Origin: Saprospiraceae bacterium
Lineage (GTDB): Bacteria > Bacteroidota > Bacteroidia > Chitinophagales > Saprospiraceae
Direction of reading: 5' to 3'
DNA length: 64,000 bases
Assembly (NCBI GenBank): GCA_016714785.1
Contig: JADKCC010000017.1
Coordinates: 124,001-188,000 of the forward strand
Under the pieces are notes generated by a model. The model did not search any database and was not told where the DNA came from. It saw only the letters and a list, made by a program, of their open reading frames with translations. The translations under genes and the position numbers were made by a program. Below are positions 1-8,789 of the stretch, piece by piece. Numbering within the stretch: position 1 is the stretch's first letter; every line of letters starts with the position of its first letter.

Positions 1-164
1 AGATCTTATCATCATATATCAAAAGCGTCATTTCAATACTATAAATATGACACAAATCTATATATAGAAAATTCTATAATGTAATTTTTATATAACTTTT
101 TATACAATATGTTCATATTTGTGGACAAACGTTAGATGTTTATGTAAAAATATGCCAAGTGCTG

Positions 165-400
165 ATTTGCTGATATGTTAATGTGATGATTTGATGATTT
201 GCTGATGTGCTGATTTGCTGATGTGCTGATTTGCTGATTTGATGATTTGATGATTTGCTGATTTGCTAATTTGCTAATTTGTTGATTTGTTGATTTGTTG
301 ATGTGTTGATGTGCTGATTTGATGATTTGCTGATTTGATGATTTGTTTCTTTTGTCTGAACTATGATTCATTTGATTTTTGTGATTAGGGTGATGTGTTG
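165..400. repeat. Octamer TGATTTGN microsatellite, array 1
   Basis: Near-perfect 8-bp tandem units of the form TGATTTGN or TGATGTGN fill this stretch. Short related runs follow at about 630-660 and 690-720. The array ends in a unique tail (tctgaactatgattcatttg, then gtgattaggg) that recurs near 655-700 and 2998-3032, so array and tail are copied together as a composite module. Long open frames across it are products of the repeat and are not taken as genes. Confidence 0.85.
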
Positions 401-584
401 ATGTGTACCGGTCAGAGACCGTAAGATACTATCCGTCAACGTCAAATAAGACTTTTAAAAACGAGGATGGCATTTTATTGGAGTTGCAAACTTGTTTGCA
501 ACATGGATCGAATAAAACTTTGACAAACGAGATATCAAACAATAGAACATGAGATATAACCAAATATCGAAGAACGGAACTTAG

Positions 585-606
585 CCCCTCTTTTTTAAGA
601 GAGGGG
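585..606. repeat. CCCCTC/GAGGGG hairpin
   Basis: A strong stem (CCCCTC at 585-590 with GAGGGG at 601-606, extended by T-A pairs) has an A/T loop and is followed by ttggggtgag. It lies far from any gene end, so it is more likely a dispersed hairpin element than a terminator. Confidence 0.5.
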
Positions 607-723
607 TTGGGGTGAGTAAAAACTTATGTGTTAATGTGCTGATTTGCTGATTTGTTTCTTTTGTCTGAACTATGATTCATTTGATTTTTGTGATTAGGGT
701 GATGTGTTGATGTGTTGATGTGT

Positions 724-849
724 ACCGGTCAGAGACCGTAAGATACTATCAGTCAAAGTCAAATAAGACTTTGACAAACGGGGTGATGTGCATCGGTCTG
801 AGACCGCAAGATACTATCCGTCAAAGTCAAATAAGACTTTGACAAACGG
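724..849. repeat. Two palindromic dispersed elements in tandem
   Basis: Two direct copies (724-781 and 791-849) each contain a CGGTC-AGA-GACCG-type hairpin, a conserved linker (aagatactatc), and a second hairpin with GTCAAAGTC paired to GACTTTGAC. A degenerate copy is at 406-460. Further copies are at 3050-3107, 8469-8526 and 8709-8765. The two-hairpin design resembles REP/BIME-type elements. No REP-associated transposase gene is visible in the window. Confidence 0.75.
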
Positions 850-929
850 GCATGGCATTTTTGTGGCCTTGCAAATTCATTTGCAAGTTAACATAATTTG
901 TTGCAATTAAAAATTGCAATGCCATTAAC

Positions 930-1017
930 AAAAGCTTAGATTGGATGTCCAAAAGCTTAGATTGGATGTCCAAAAGCTTAGATTGGATGTTCAAAAGCTT
1001 AGATTGGATGTCCAAAA
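930..1017. repeat. 21-bp satellite, array 1 (about 4 copies)
   Basis: Tandem 21-bp units begin AAAAGCTTAGATTGG and end ATGTCC (or ATGTTC). Each contains a HindIII site (AAGCTT). Because 21 is divisible by 3, both strands stay open and give heptapeptide ORFs, which I do not regard as genes. Confidence 0.9.
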
Positions 1018-1026
1018 CTCCGATGG

Positions 1027-1275
1027 TCGAAGTTTGCAACTTCGATCCTGTATATCAAGAATTTGCAATTCGTTTTCACAATTGCTAAAAAAATCTGTTA
1101 ACCCGATGAGCGATGTTTTAAACTATTTGTGGCTTAGTTTTTATTATAATGTTAATTGAATTATAAATTCATAAAATATTGCATCGCAGTTGCAAACTGC
1201 GACGATCGTAGTGGGTTAATGGCCTTGCAAATTCATTTGCAAGTTAACATAATTTGTTGCAATTAAAAATTGCAA
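1027..1275. repeat. TTGCAA-core hairpin cluster
   Basis: Stem-loops sit at 1027-1045 (TCGAAGT paired with ACTTCGA), 1059-1071 (GAAT/ATTC), 1184-1202 (TCGCAGT/ACTGCGA), 1224-1243 and 1257-1275. Other copies are at 483-502, 868-887, 901-919 and 3126-3145. All share TTGCAA or TGCAA at or beside the loop, with different but internally complementary arms. About 1072-1180 holds nothing I recognise. Confidence 0.7.
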
Positions 1276-1285
1276 TGCCATTAAC

Positions 1286-1648
1286 AAAGCTTAGATTGGA
1301 TGTTCAAAAGCTTAGATTGAATGTCCAAAAGCTTAGATTGGATGTCCAAAAGCTTAGATTGGATGTTCGAAAGCTTAGATTGAATGTCCAAAAGCTTAGA
1401 TTGGATGTACAAAAGCTTAGATTGGATGTTCAAAAGCTTAGATTGGATGTCCAAAAGCTTAGATTGGATGTCCAAAAGCTTAGATTGGATGTCCAAAAGC
1501 TTAGATTGATGTCAACTATTGGTCAAAGCTTAGATTGGATGTTCAAAAGCTTAGATTGGATGTCCAAAAGCTTAGATTGAAAGTCCAAAAGCTTAGATTG
1601 GATGTCCAAAAGCTTAGATTGAAAGTCCAAAAGCTTAGATTGGATGTG
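1286..1648. repeat. 21-bp satellite, array 2 (about 17 copies)
   Basis: This is the same 21-bp HindIII-containing unit as at 930-1017, in about 17 copies with occasional variants (GAATGTCC, GAAAGTCC) and one disrupted unit near 1509-1530. Both arrays are preceded by the same gttaac / ttgcaatt hairpin module, so module and satellite appear to have been duplicated as one block. Confidence 0.9.
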
Positions 1649-2043
1649 TTCCGATTTGATTATTTGGAGATTTGGAGATTTAGAGATGAGATGATTTGAT
1701 CTGCCACAGGCTGGAGTCCGGGTGATTTAAAATCGTATTTAAGACACTTCGACCTACGAGCTATTTTGGTAGATTTGAACTAATGTTATCACAAACCTAT
1801 GGCTCAAAACTCTTAATACAATGTTAAACTTTAAAAAATTCTTAAAATTTGTGTTAAATCAACGTGAAATAATAAATGGAAAATCAAAAATTAAAAAACT
1901 TATGTTCGGCTAAAATTTAAAAAGCATGGTTATAGTTTCAAATTAGCTGACTTTTGCTCATTTTGCCCTAATAATTTATACAATGAGGATAAAATTGTGG
2001 ATAACTTATATTACAACAATATATATGTAATCAAAATTCTGAG

Positions 2044-2051
2044 TATCTTTG
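2044..2051 (+). promoter_or_regulatory. Bacteroidota-type -7 box (TATCTTTG)
   Basis: TATCTTTG matches TAnnTTTG and points at the conserved hypothetical gene, with a leader of about 120 nt before the ATG at 2177. The leader contains GTTCCG (about 2109) and CGGAAC (about 2136), which could pair. No clear -33 TTG is seen at proper spacing. Confidence 0.5.
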
Positions 2052-2176
2052 TACTTTTAAAAAGTCTGTGAGCGATGCGATGTATAAAGATATATCACAA
2101 ATCGTAGCTGTTCCGGCGGTATGTGATTAATAAGATTCGGAACATAATTTTATTCACTTCATTAATTTTAAACACA

Positions 2177-2551
2177 ATGAAGACACGTAGGAAGAGCGTT
2201 GCCATAATTGCCGCTCAAGACAGACTTTCGGGATTGATGAATATCGATCCAACCATTGATTTGGGTAATGGGCTGAGTGCTCAATTGTACCAAGCAAAAA
2301 TTGACCACACATTTGGGAAACTAAATGCGTACGTCAATGCAGTAGCCAAAGCGGATGCTGCACGTTCGATTTTAATTGATGCAGAAGTAGAGCTGAATGA
2401 TTATAGTGATCATATCATGCGAGGTGTTTCTGTAAAGTTTGGATTGAACAGCGCTGAGTACGTTAGTGTAGGCGGTACCCGCAAAAAAGACAAGAAAAGA
2501 CCTGTCCGAAAGACAATGTCTTCTCTTGATCTAACCGATAATGAAGGTTAA
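2177..2551 (+). CDS. Conserved hypothetical protein, small and basic-tailed
   Basis: A 124-residue protein starting MKTRRKSVAIIAAQ. An in-frame start 18 codons upstream (2123) would add a hydrophobic stretch, but I prefer 2177 because the sequence looks conserved from MKTRRKS onward. It has no signal peptide and no membrane segment. It looks alpha-helical, with a conserved-looking block near residues 75-106 (DYSDHIMRGVSVKFG, then YVSVGGTRKKDKKRP). From memory, similar small uncharacterised proteins occur in other bacteria; I cannot assign a function. It is monocistronic, between repeat DNA and a terminator. Codon use looks like the neighbours. Confidence 0.75.
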   Translation: MKTRRKSVAIIAAQDRLSGLMNIDPTIDLGNGLSAQLYQAKIDHTFGKLNAYVNAVAKADAARSILIDAEVELNDYSDHIMRGVSVKFGLNSAEYVSVGGTRKKDKKRPVRKTMSSLDLTDNEG

Positions 2552-2586
2552 TTTGCTGATTGACTTCATTAATCGATGACAACATG

Positions 2587-2614
2587 GGCCTCTCATTATT
2601 GGGAGGCCTTTTTT
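2587..2614 (+). terminator. Rho-independent terminator of the hypothetical gene
   Basis: GGCCTCTC (2587-2594) pairs with GGGAGGCC (2601-2608), with one G-T wobble and a 6-nt loop. A run of six T follows. It lies 36 nt after the stop at 2551. Confidence 0.85.
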
Positions 2615-2865
2615 ATTTTACATATTCAAAAATAGTGCCATAAACATAGCAATTTGCTTATTATGCTTACTCTTCTATAGAATGTTCTATGATCAAATCA
2701 ATATGAAAAATACCGGAACTTACTGCGGTAAAAGGTGAGTTTAAAAACTTTGAGTCCAGGTTGTGGTTAAAATTAATAACAAAATTGATTGTATTATTAA
2801 TTATAATGCAAATATATAACATATATCATATATCTCCCATATAATTTAAGAATTATTTTGAAAAT

Positions 2866-3183
2866 GTGATGATGTGCTGTTGTGATGATGTGCTGTTGTG
2901 ATGATGTGCTGATTTGTTGATTTGATGATTTGATGATTTGATGATTTGTTGATTTGATGATGTGATGATTTGTTGATGTGCTGATTTGCTCCTTCTGTCT
3001 GAACTATGATTCATTTGATTTTTGTGATTAGGGTGATTTGATGATTTGTACCGGTCAGAGACCGTAGGATACTATCCGTCAAAGTCAGATAAGACTTTGA
3101 CAAACGGGGATGGTATTTTAATGGCCTTGCAAATTCATTTGCAAGTTAACATAACTTGTTGCCATTAAAGTTTGCAGGTCCAT
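2866..3183. repeat. Octamer array 2 plus palindromic element plus TTGCAA hairpin
   Basis: The octamer TGATTTGN/TGATGTGN array (about 2866-2990) is followed by the shared tail (2998-3032), a palindromic two-hairpin element (3050-3107) and a TTGCAA hairpin (3126-3145). This is the same module order as at 340-930. The stretch 2615-2865 before it holds nothing I can identify. Confidence 0.8.
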
Positions 3184-5039
3184 TAATTATTATCATTAGG
3201 AAGCGTCAAAAATACTTCATAGGTTTTACCATCATTATTGACTTGATGTACTATATTGTATTTCTTTAAAATATCATTCATAATAGTCCACCCGAAACCA
3301 CTTTTCGATAATTTAGTTTGCTTTATGCTTTTCAGGTCAATTGGATTAGAAATGCGCACCTCTGTTTCACTGGTCTTATCATTTTTGCTATAGATATACA
3401 CATCAATATTACTATTTTCAGTGGTATATTTTACAGCGTTGTCAATGAGATTTCTTATCAAAGTTTGGAAAGCGTATCTATCTGTCTTTACAATGTGTTC
3501 GTCATGAGTGGCGAAATGTTGTACAATGTTTACATTTCTGATTTGAGCTACTGGCTCATATTGCTCTATCACCAATAGTAATTCATGGACTAAGTTAAAA
3601 TTATTGATCAAATTACCATCAATATCTCTTGATGTAGTGATGTAACTATGTATATTTTCAGATATCTTAAATGCAGATAAGCCCAATTGCATTATTTTTG
3701 CCATATTTTCTCTGTACATTGCCAGGGTGGCTTTATTATCAGACGTTGACATCCTTTGTGCTCTGTTGAGCAAGTTGATAAGAGGATTTCTGATATCATG
3801 CCCTAAAACAGCAATTAGTCGTTCCTTTTGCTCATTTTGCTCTTCTAGTTGCTTATTTAATTTATAAAGTTTATAATAAAGCCACGAGATAACTAACCCC
3901 ATTATTAAGAAACCCAATACAATAATATTTTTATATAGATTTCTTCTATTTGCCCCTTCCAATTCCTTCATTAGGAGTTGATTGCGAAGGTCTTTTTCTT
4001 TCATTTCAAATTTGGCTTCATACTCTGCATATTTATCCGCTCTAATATCCTGAATGATGGTATCTTGCAATGTCATATACTCCGGTAAATAGCGCATGAT
4101 ACCTTGTGTATTGTCAGTCTTCAAATAAAAAGACAATAGCGACCTAATGGATGTTCCTAAATTTTGTGCCCCATAATCTTTTTGCAACGCTACATTTTTC
4201 AAAAAATAAGACTCTGCCCTTTGGTTATCTTTAATGGTTACATAATAATCCGCCAAATAGTCATTCACTTCCACTTTCAAGTCTTTATTGTTTAACTCAT
4301 TAGCTATATTTTCGGCTTTAGCTAGGTACTTGATGCATTCCGAATAGTTTTTTACATTAAAATAACAACGACCCAGTTGGTAATAATAAAAACCCATTGA
4401 TCTTGGTTTCTCTCTAAACTGTATGGTGTCATAGATGAGTTTAGACTTTTGCAAACTAAGCAAAGCCTCCCCAAATTTTCCTTCATTGGCCAATAAGGTA
4501 GCGAGTCCATTATTGATAAAAATACTTTGTTCGTCATTTCTAAAGTACTGTAGCAATTCAGATGCTTGATCATAATATGCTCTACGTGAAGAAAAAGATC
4601 GAACTAAATTATGGGTATTGTTACTCAACTCACCCAACCTATACAATGATCTAATCATATTTAAAGTATCTCTTGCTCCTTCGTAATATTCTAAAGCATC
4701 TTCAAAACTTTGATAGGATTTTCCAAACTCACCAATAGATTTATAATAATATCCATAAATGATATCAACACGGGGATATAGTTTATTTTTTGGCAGTGAC
4801 ATCCTTAATGAACTTATTTCTTCCAAATGATTCGCTATCTTCTTATAATCAGTTGTCGTATAGATCCAACAAATCTTAAGCAGTAAATCTAGCCTAGCAC
4901 TGTCTTTTTCAGCGTGTACCTTCAGTAAATGCTCAAGTGAATCTAATTGCCTATTTTGTGCAGTAAGATCTAAAGCACCCAAAAACACAAATAAAAAAAC
5001 AAACAATACGATTTTATTAATCTGGAACAGTTGGTACAT
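3183..5039 (-). CDS. TPR-domain sensor histidine kinase with eroded ATP lid
   Basis: A 618-residue protein. Residues 1-28 are a signal peptide or membrane anchor. TPR-like helical repeats run about 30-340, followed by a coiled coil, one membrane helix (about 369-388) and the H-box VLGHDIRNPL with phospho-acceptor His414. The N-box RNLIDNAVKY is at 529-538 and a G2-like KSGFGW at 579-584. The G1 motif (DxGxG) expected between them is missing; the sequence there is VRISNPIDLKSI. Such kinases normally sense through periplasmic TPRs and phosphorylate a LytTR or LuxR regulator, but no response regulator lies beside it. Autokinase activity is therefore uncertain. Confidence 0.85.
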   Translation of the reverse strand: MYQLFQINKIVLFVFLFVFLGALDLTAQNRQLDSLEHLLKVHAEKDSARLDLLLKICWIYTTTDYKKIANHLEEISSLRMSLPKNKLYPRVDIIYGYYYKSIGEFGKSYQSFEDALEYYEGARDTLNMIRSLYRLGELSNNTHNLVRSFSSRRAYYDQASELLQYFRNDEQSIFINNGLATLLANEGKFGEALLSLQKSKLIYDTIQFREKPRSMGFYYYQLGRCYFNVKNYSECIKYLAKAENIANELNNKDLKVEVNDYLADYYVTIKDNQRAESYFLKNVALQKDYGAQNLGTSIRSLLSFYLKTDNTQGIMRYLPEYMTLQDTIIQDIRADKYAEYEAKFEMKEKDLRNQLLMKELEGANRRNLYKNIIVLGFLIMGLVISWLYYKLYKLNKQLEEQNEQKERLIAVLGHDIRNPLINLLNRAQRMSTSDNKATLAMYRENMAKIMQLGLSAFKISENIHSYITTSRDIDGNLINNFNLVHELLLVIEQYEPVAQIRNVNIVQHFATHDEHIVKTDRYAFQTLIRNLIDNAVKYTTENSNIDVYIYSKNDKTSETEVRISNPIDLKSIKQTKLSKSGFGWTIMNDILKKYNIVHQVNNDGKTYEVFLTLPNDNN

Positions 5040-5211
5040 ATTATGGGGTATAAGACTATTATAATTAACTATAAAATATTTATATTTTCACAATATTACA
5101 ATTAATTCTTAATTTACAACAAATAATTATGACTTTAAATAATTATAACACTCACAGGGCCATGAGACAAACAGTTCATATTTGTGGACAATCGACATAT
5201 CTAAAGTCACT

Positions 5212-5219
5212 TATTTTTG
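5212..5219 (+). promoter_or_regulatory. Candidate -7 box (TATTTTTG)
   Basis: TATTTTTG fits TAnnTTTG, 50 nt upstream of the haloperoxidase-family ATG. About 30 nt further up is the sequence gttcatatttgtggacaa, which also occurs at 111-128. Confidence 0.4.
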
Positions 5220-5269
5220 TTTAGTTAATATAAGTTCTCTCATTATAATAGTTTTCAAATTTTATTAGC

Positions 5270-7822
5270 ATGTCCACACCTTATCGATTTTGTACAGTAA
5301 AAATTACCTTGCTGGGTTTATTGTGTATCTTATCAATGACAGTACTCCAAGGTCAGGAACACTCTATAGCTAGAAAATGGAATGAATTAAATTTACTCTC
5401 GATAGAAAATGACTATACATTACCTACCATTCAGGCTCGCAACCTGCACTACATAACAGCAGCTATTTATGATGCTTGGGCTATGTATGATCTAGAGTCA
5501 AAACCTTATTTCTTGGGCAAGACAGTGAATGGTTACTACACTCCTTTAGATTCAACACTAAAAAAGACATACAATGAAGCTGATCAAAAGATATGTATAA
5601 GTTATGCGGCTTACCGTATGCTGAAACACAGATATAAAAAAGCACCAAAAAGAGCGTTTATATTCCCAAAGTATGACAGCCTTATGTTGTCTCTAGGATT
5701 GGATACTGCTTTTGTTTCGATAGATTATCAGAATGGAGACCCAAGATCTTTGGGCAATTATATCTCCCATCACATCATACAGTATGGTATAAATGATGGG
5801 GCCAACGAACTTAACAACTTTAAAAACAGTATATATCTACCACACAATCCACCTCTGAAACTAGACACAAGTGGTACATCAGGGATTTTGGATCTCAATA
5901 AGTGGCAACCCTTGGCCTTTAACCTATTTATCGATCAGGGTGGCAACATCAACCCAGATAATGTACCGCCCTTCTTAAGTGCAGAGTGGGGCAAAGTAAA
6001 ACCATTTGCTTTAAATCAAACCAGTAAGGTCACATTGCATAGAGATACTACGAGTTGGGATGTTTACCTAGATCCTGGGCATCCTCCTTACCTCAAAGAT
6101 ACCATATCTAGCAATTTATTTGACCAATATGAAAACTTTTATAAATGGGGAAATGTGCTTGTCAACAATTGGTCAAGCCATCATAATATAGAAGATACAA
6201 CACTTTGGAACATTTCGCCCGCTAGTTTGGGTAATGTCTTATCTTACCCTCGTACACACCAAGATTACTTATACTTTTATAATACAAACGAAGGAGGAGA
6301 TAATGGCAAAGGTTACCCAATAAATCCTAAAACAGGCCTTCCCTACCCTAGTCAGTGGGTCAAAAGAGCAGATTATTCGAGAGTTTTAGCAGAGTTTTGG
6401 GCGGATGGACCACATTCAGAAACACCTCCTGGACATTGGTTTACCATCCTCAATTATGTCAATGATCAACCAAGTCTCGTAAGAAAATTTAAAGGGGAAG
6501 GTAGATTGCTAGATACGTTGGAATGGGATATCAAAGCGTATTTTGCCTTGGGAGGCGCAGTTCATGATGCTGCTATTAGCGCTTGGAGTGTAAAAGGGTA
6601 CTACGACTATGTGAGGCCAATATCAGCTATCAGAGGTATGGCTGAATTGGGACAATCATCAGATCCATTACTACCTCACTATCACCAAGACGGATTGCCT
6701 TTGATACCAGGATACATTGAATTGATTACGAAAACAGATCCGCTCGTAGGTCAAAATCTGGAATATCTCTGGGATTTAAAAATTTATAGTTGGAGAGGTT
6801 ATCCTTATATAACACAAAACAATAATAACGTAGCAGGTGTAGGATGGATCAGAGCCAAAGAATGGGTACCTTATCAAAGAGCCACTTTTGTAACGCCACC
6901 TTTTGGAGGGTATATATCTGGTCACTCTACCTTCAGCAGAGCTGCTGCTGAGGTCTTAACACAATTCACTGGTGACCCTTTTTTCCCCGGCGGCATGGGA
7001 GAATTCAAGATTGTTAAGGATAGCTCCTTGATACACGAAGCAGGACCAACTACTGATGTCACACTACAATGGGCCAAATATACTGATGCATCAGACCAAT
7101 GTTCTTTATCAAGAATATGGGGAGGCATCCATCCACCTTGTGATGATATCCCTGGACGCATCATAGGTCAACAAGTTGGTCTTCAAGCCATAGACTACTG
7201 TTTACCTTATTTCTTTAAAGATGAAGATGGAGACGGATATTACTCTCATACGGATTGCGATGATTTAAATGCGCTTATACATCCAGGTCACATTGAATTA
7301 TGTGATGGCTTGGACAATGATTGTAATGGCATGATAGATGATGGTCTCCCACTCTACACCCATTATTTTGACAAAGATGGTGATAGCTTTGGTGGTCAAG
7401 ATAGCGTTAAGGTAAGCTGTAATGCCAATTTATTAAATAATTTTGCCAATAATAATGAAGACTGTGATGATGATAATAGCAGTATATACCCTGGAGCAAC
7501 TGAGATTGCAAACAATGATGTGGATGAAGATTGTGACGGTATGGACTTTCTTTCCAACGCTGTAGATACCTATTTGGAAAAAGTACACATATATCCCAAT
7601 CCATCACCTGGTACTTTTACGGTAGAAAATACTTTTAATATGGAATTAAGATATTTCCTATATCAAACAGATGGTACCAAGATAAAAACATTGGATTATA
7701 GCAGCGATGGACAAAAGCATTATGTATATGATCCAGTAATTTCTGCTGGGCTGTACATATTGAAAATTGAAAGCATCACCCATCATAATGTTGCAAAGTA
7801 TATCAAGATTGTATTTCAATGA
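5270..7822 (+). CDS. Secreted vanadium-dependent haloperoxidase/phosphatase family protein, T9SS cargo
   Basis: An 850-residue protein with a signal peptide (about 1-28). The PAP2/vanadium chloroperoxidase fold is supported by a complete vanadate- or phosphate-binding signature: K442-x6-R449-P450, S550-G551-H552 and S614-R615-x5-H621. Residues about 650-760 hold two Asp/Cys-rich calcium-type repeats (DEDGDGYY, CDGLDNDCNG, DEDCDG) of the MopRN putative metal-binding type. The C-terminus (about 771-850, VHIYPNPSPGTF) is a type A T9SS sorting domain, so the mature enzyme should be exported and surface-linked or released. Whether it oxidises halide or hydrolyses phosphate cannot be read from the sequence. 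It is monocistronic. Confidence 0.9.
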   Translation: MSTPYRFCTVKITLLGLLCILSMTVLQGQEHSIARKWNELNLLSIENDYTLPTIQARNLHYITAAIYDAWAMYDLESKPYFLGKTVNGYYTPLDSTLKKTYNEADQKICISYAAYRMLKHRYKKAPKRAFIFPKYDSLMLSLGLDTAFVSIDYQNGDPRSLGNYISHHIIQYGINDGANELNNFKNSIYLPHNPPLKLDTSGTSGILDLNKWQPLAFNLFIDQGGNINPDNVPPFLSAEWGKVKPFALNQTSKVTLHRDTTSWDVYLDPGHPPYLKDTISSNLFDQYENFYKWGNVLVNNWSSHHNIEDTTLWNISPASLGNVLSYPRTHQDYLYFYNTNEGGDNGKGYPINPKTGLPYPSQWVKRADYSRVLAEFWADGPHSETPPGHWFTILNYVNDQPSLVRKFKGEGRLLDTLEWDIKAYFALGGAVHDAAISAWSVKGYYDYVRPISAIRGMAELGQSSDPLLPHYHQDGLPLIPGYIELITKTDPLVGQNLEYLWDLKIYSWRGYPYITQNNNNVAGVGWIRAKEWVPYQRATFVTPPFGGYISGHSTFSRAAAEVLTQFTGDPFFPGGMGEFKIVKDSSLIHEAGPTTDVTLQWAKYTDASDQCSLSRIWGGIHPPCDDIPGRIIGQQVGLQAIDYCLPYFFKDEDGDGYYSHTDCDDLNALIHPGHIELCDGLDNDCNGMIDDGLPLYTHYFDKDGDSFGGQDSVKVSCNANLLNNFANNNEDCDDDNSSIYPGATEIANNDVDEDCDGMDFLSNAVDTYLEKVHIYPNPSPGTFTVENTFNMELRYFLYQTDGTKIKTLDYSSDGQKHYVYDPVISAGLYILKIESITHHNVAKYIKIVFQ

Positions 7823-7848
7823 TCGCGTGATATTTTGCTGATTTGCTC

Positions 7849-8765
7849 CTCGTTGTCCAAAGTCTCTGACTTTAGGACTGATTTCTTTCGGTCTCCTGAC
7901 CGAAGTGGAAGTGATAATTTGCTGAATTGCTGATTTGCAGAATTGCAGAATTGCAGAATTGCTGAATTGATGAATTGATGAATTGGAGAATTGGAGATTT
8001 GGAGATTTGGAGATTTGGAGATTTGCTTATTTGATGAAATGATAGTGGTTTGGCTGAAAAGCGACGTAACCTCGTTGTCCAAAGTCTCTGACTTTAGGAC
8101 TGATATCTTTCGGTCTCCTGACCGGTGTGGAAGTGATAATTTGCTGATTTGCTGATTTGTTGATTTGTTGATTTGGAGAATTGCTGAATTGCTGATTTGC
8201 AGAATTGCAGATTTGCAGATTTGCAGATTTGATGAAATGATAGTGGTTTGGCAGTAAAACGACATAGCCTCGTTGTCCAAAGTCTCTGACTTTAGGACTG
8301 ATATCTTTCGGTCTCCTGACCGGTGTGGCTAAGTCATTCAAGTCACAATAAGTCATTCAAACCGTGAGTAAAGCGCGCTGTCGTTGTCCAAGTCTCGCTT
8401 TAGGACTGATATCTTTCGGTCTCCTGACCGGTGTGGCTAAGTCATTCAAGTCACAATAAGTCATTCAAACCGGTCAGAGACCGAATGATACTATCCGTCA
8501 AAGTCAGGTAAGACTTTGACAAACGGAGTAAAGCGACGTAACCTCGTCGTTGTCCAAAGTCTCTGACTTTAGGACTGATATCTTTCCAGCCCGGGGTAGT
8601 TTCAAGTCACATCATAAACGCCGAGACTATCCGTCAAACGGTAACACTTAACTGCCGGTCTCCTGACCGGTGTGGCTAAGTCATTCAAGTCACAATAAGT
8701 CATTCAAACCGGTCAGAGACCGAATGATACTATCCGTCAAAGTCAGGTAAGACTTTGACAAACGG
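7849..8765. repeat. Head-to-head palindromic elements and octamer arrays
   Basis: Reverse-oriented palindromic elements (7849-7909, 8071-8130, 8269-8328, 8381-8438, and a rearranged one at 8549-8690) alternate with octamer-like tracts (7915-8035, 8140-8240). Two of them face forward copies (8469-8526, 8709-8765) across a shared spacer (gtggctaagtcattcaag), making head-to-head pairs. The 8549-8690 copy has an internal piece (about 8588-8655) that interrupts the element. No gene is supported here. Confidence 0.8.
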
Positions 8766-8789
8766 ATGATTGGGCTCGTTGTCCAAAGT

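Noticed and set aside
132..371. Antisense 79-codon frame
   Set aside because: It is a translation of the octamer satellite (Asn/Gln/Ile/Ser repeats), without a start region or unique sequence.
583..611. Rho-independent terminator
   Set aside because: The hairpin is strong, but there is no gene upstream on either strand within a reasonable distance, and no terminal T run follows.
1254..1580. 108-codon frame of KLRLDVQ heptads, and its antisense counterpart
   Set aside because: It results from the 21-bp period being divisible by three; no promoter or signal, and it ends where the satellite breaks.
930..1648. CRISPR array
   Set aside because: The repeats are contiguous, without unique spacers, and no cas genes are present.
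7816..8356. Two antisense frames of 154 and 109 codons
   Set aside because: They run through repeat DNA and contain the same peptide several times in step with the repeats.
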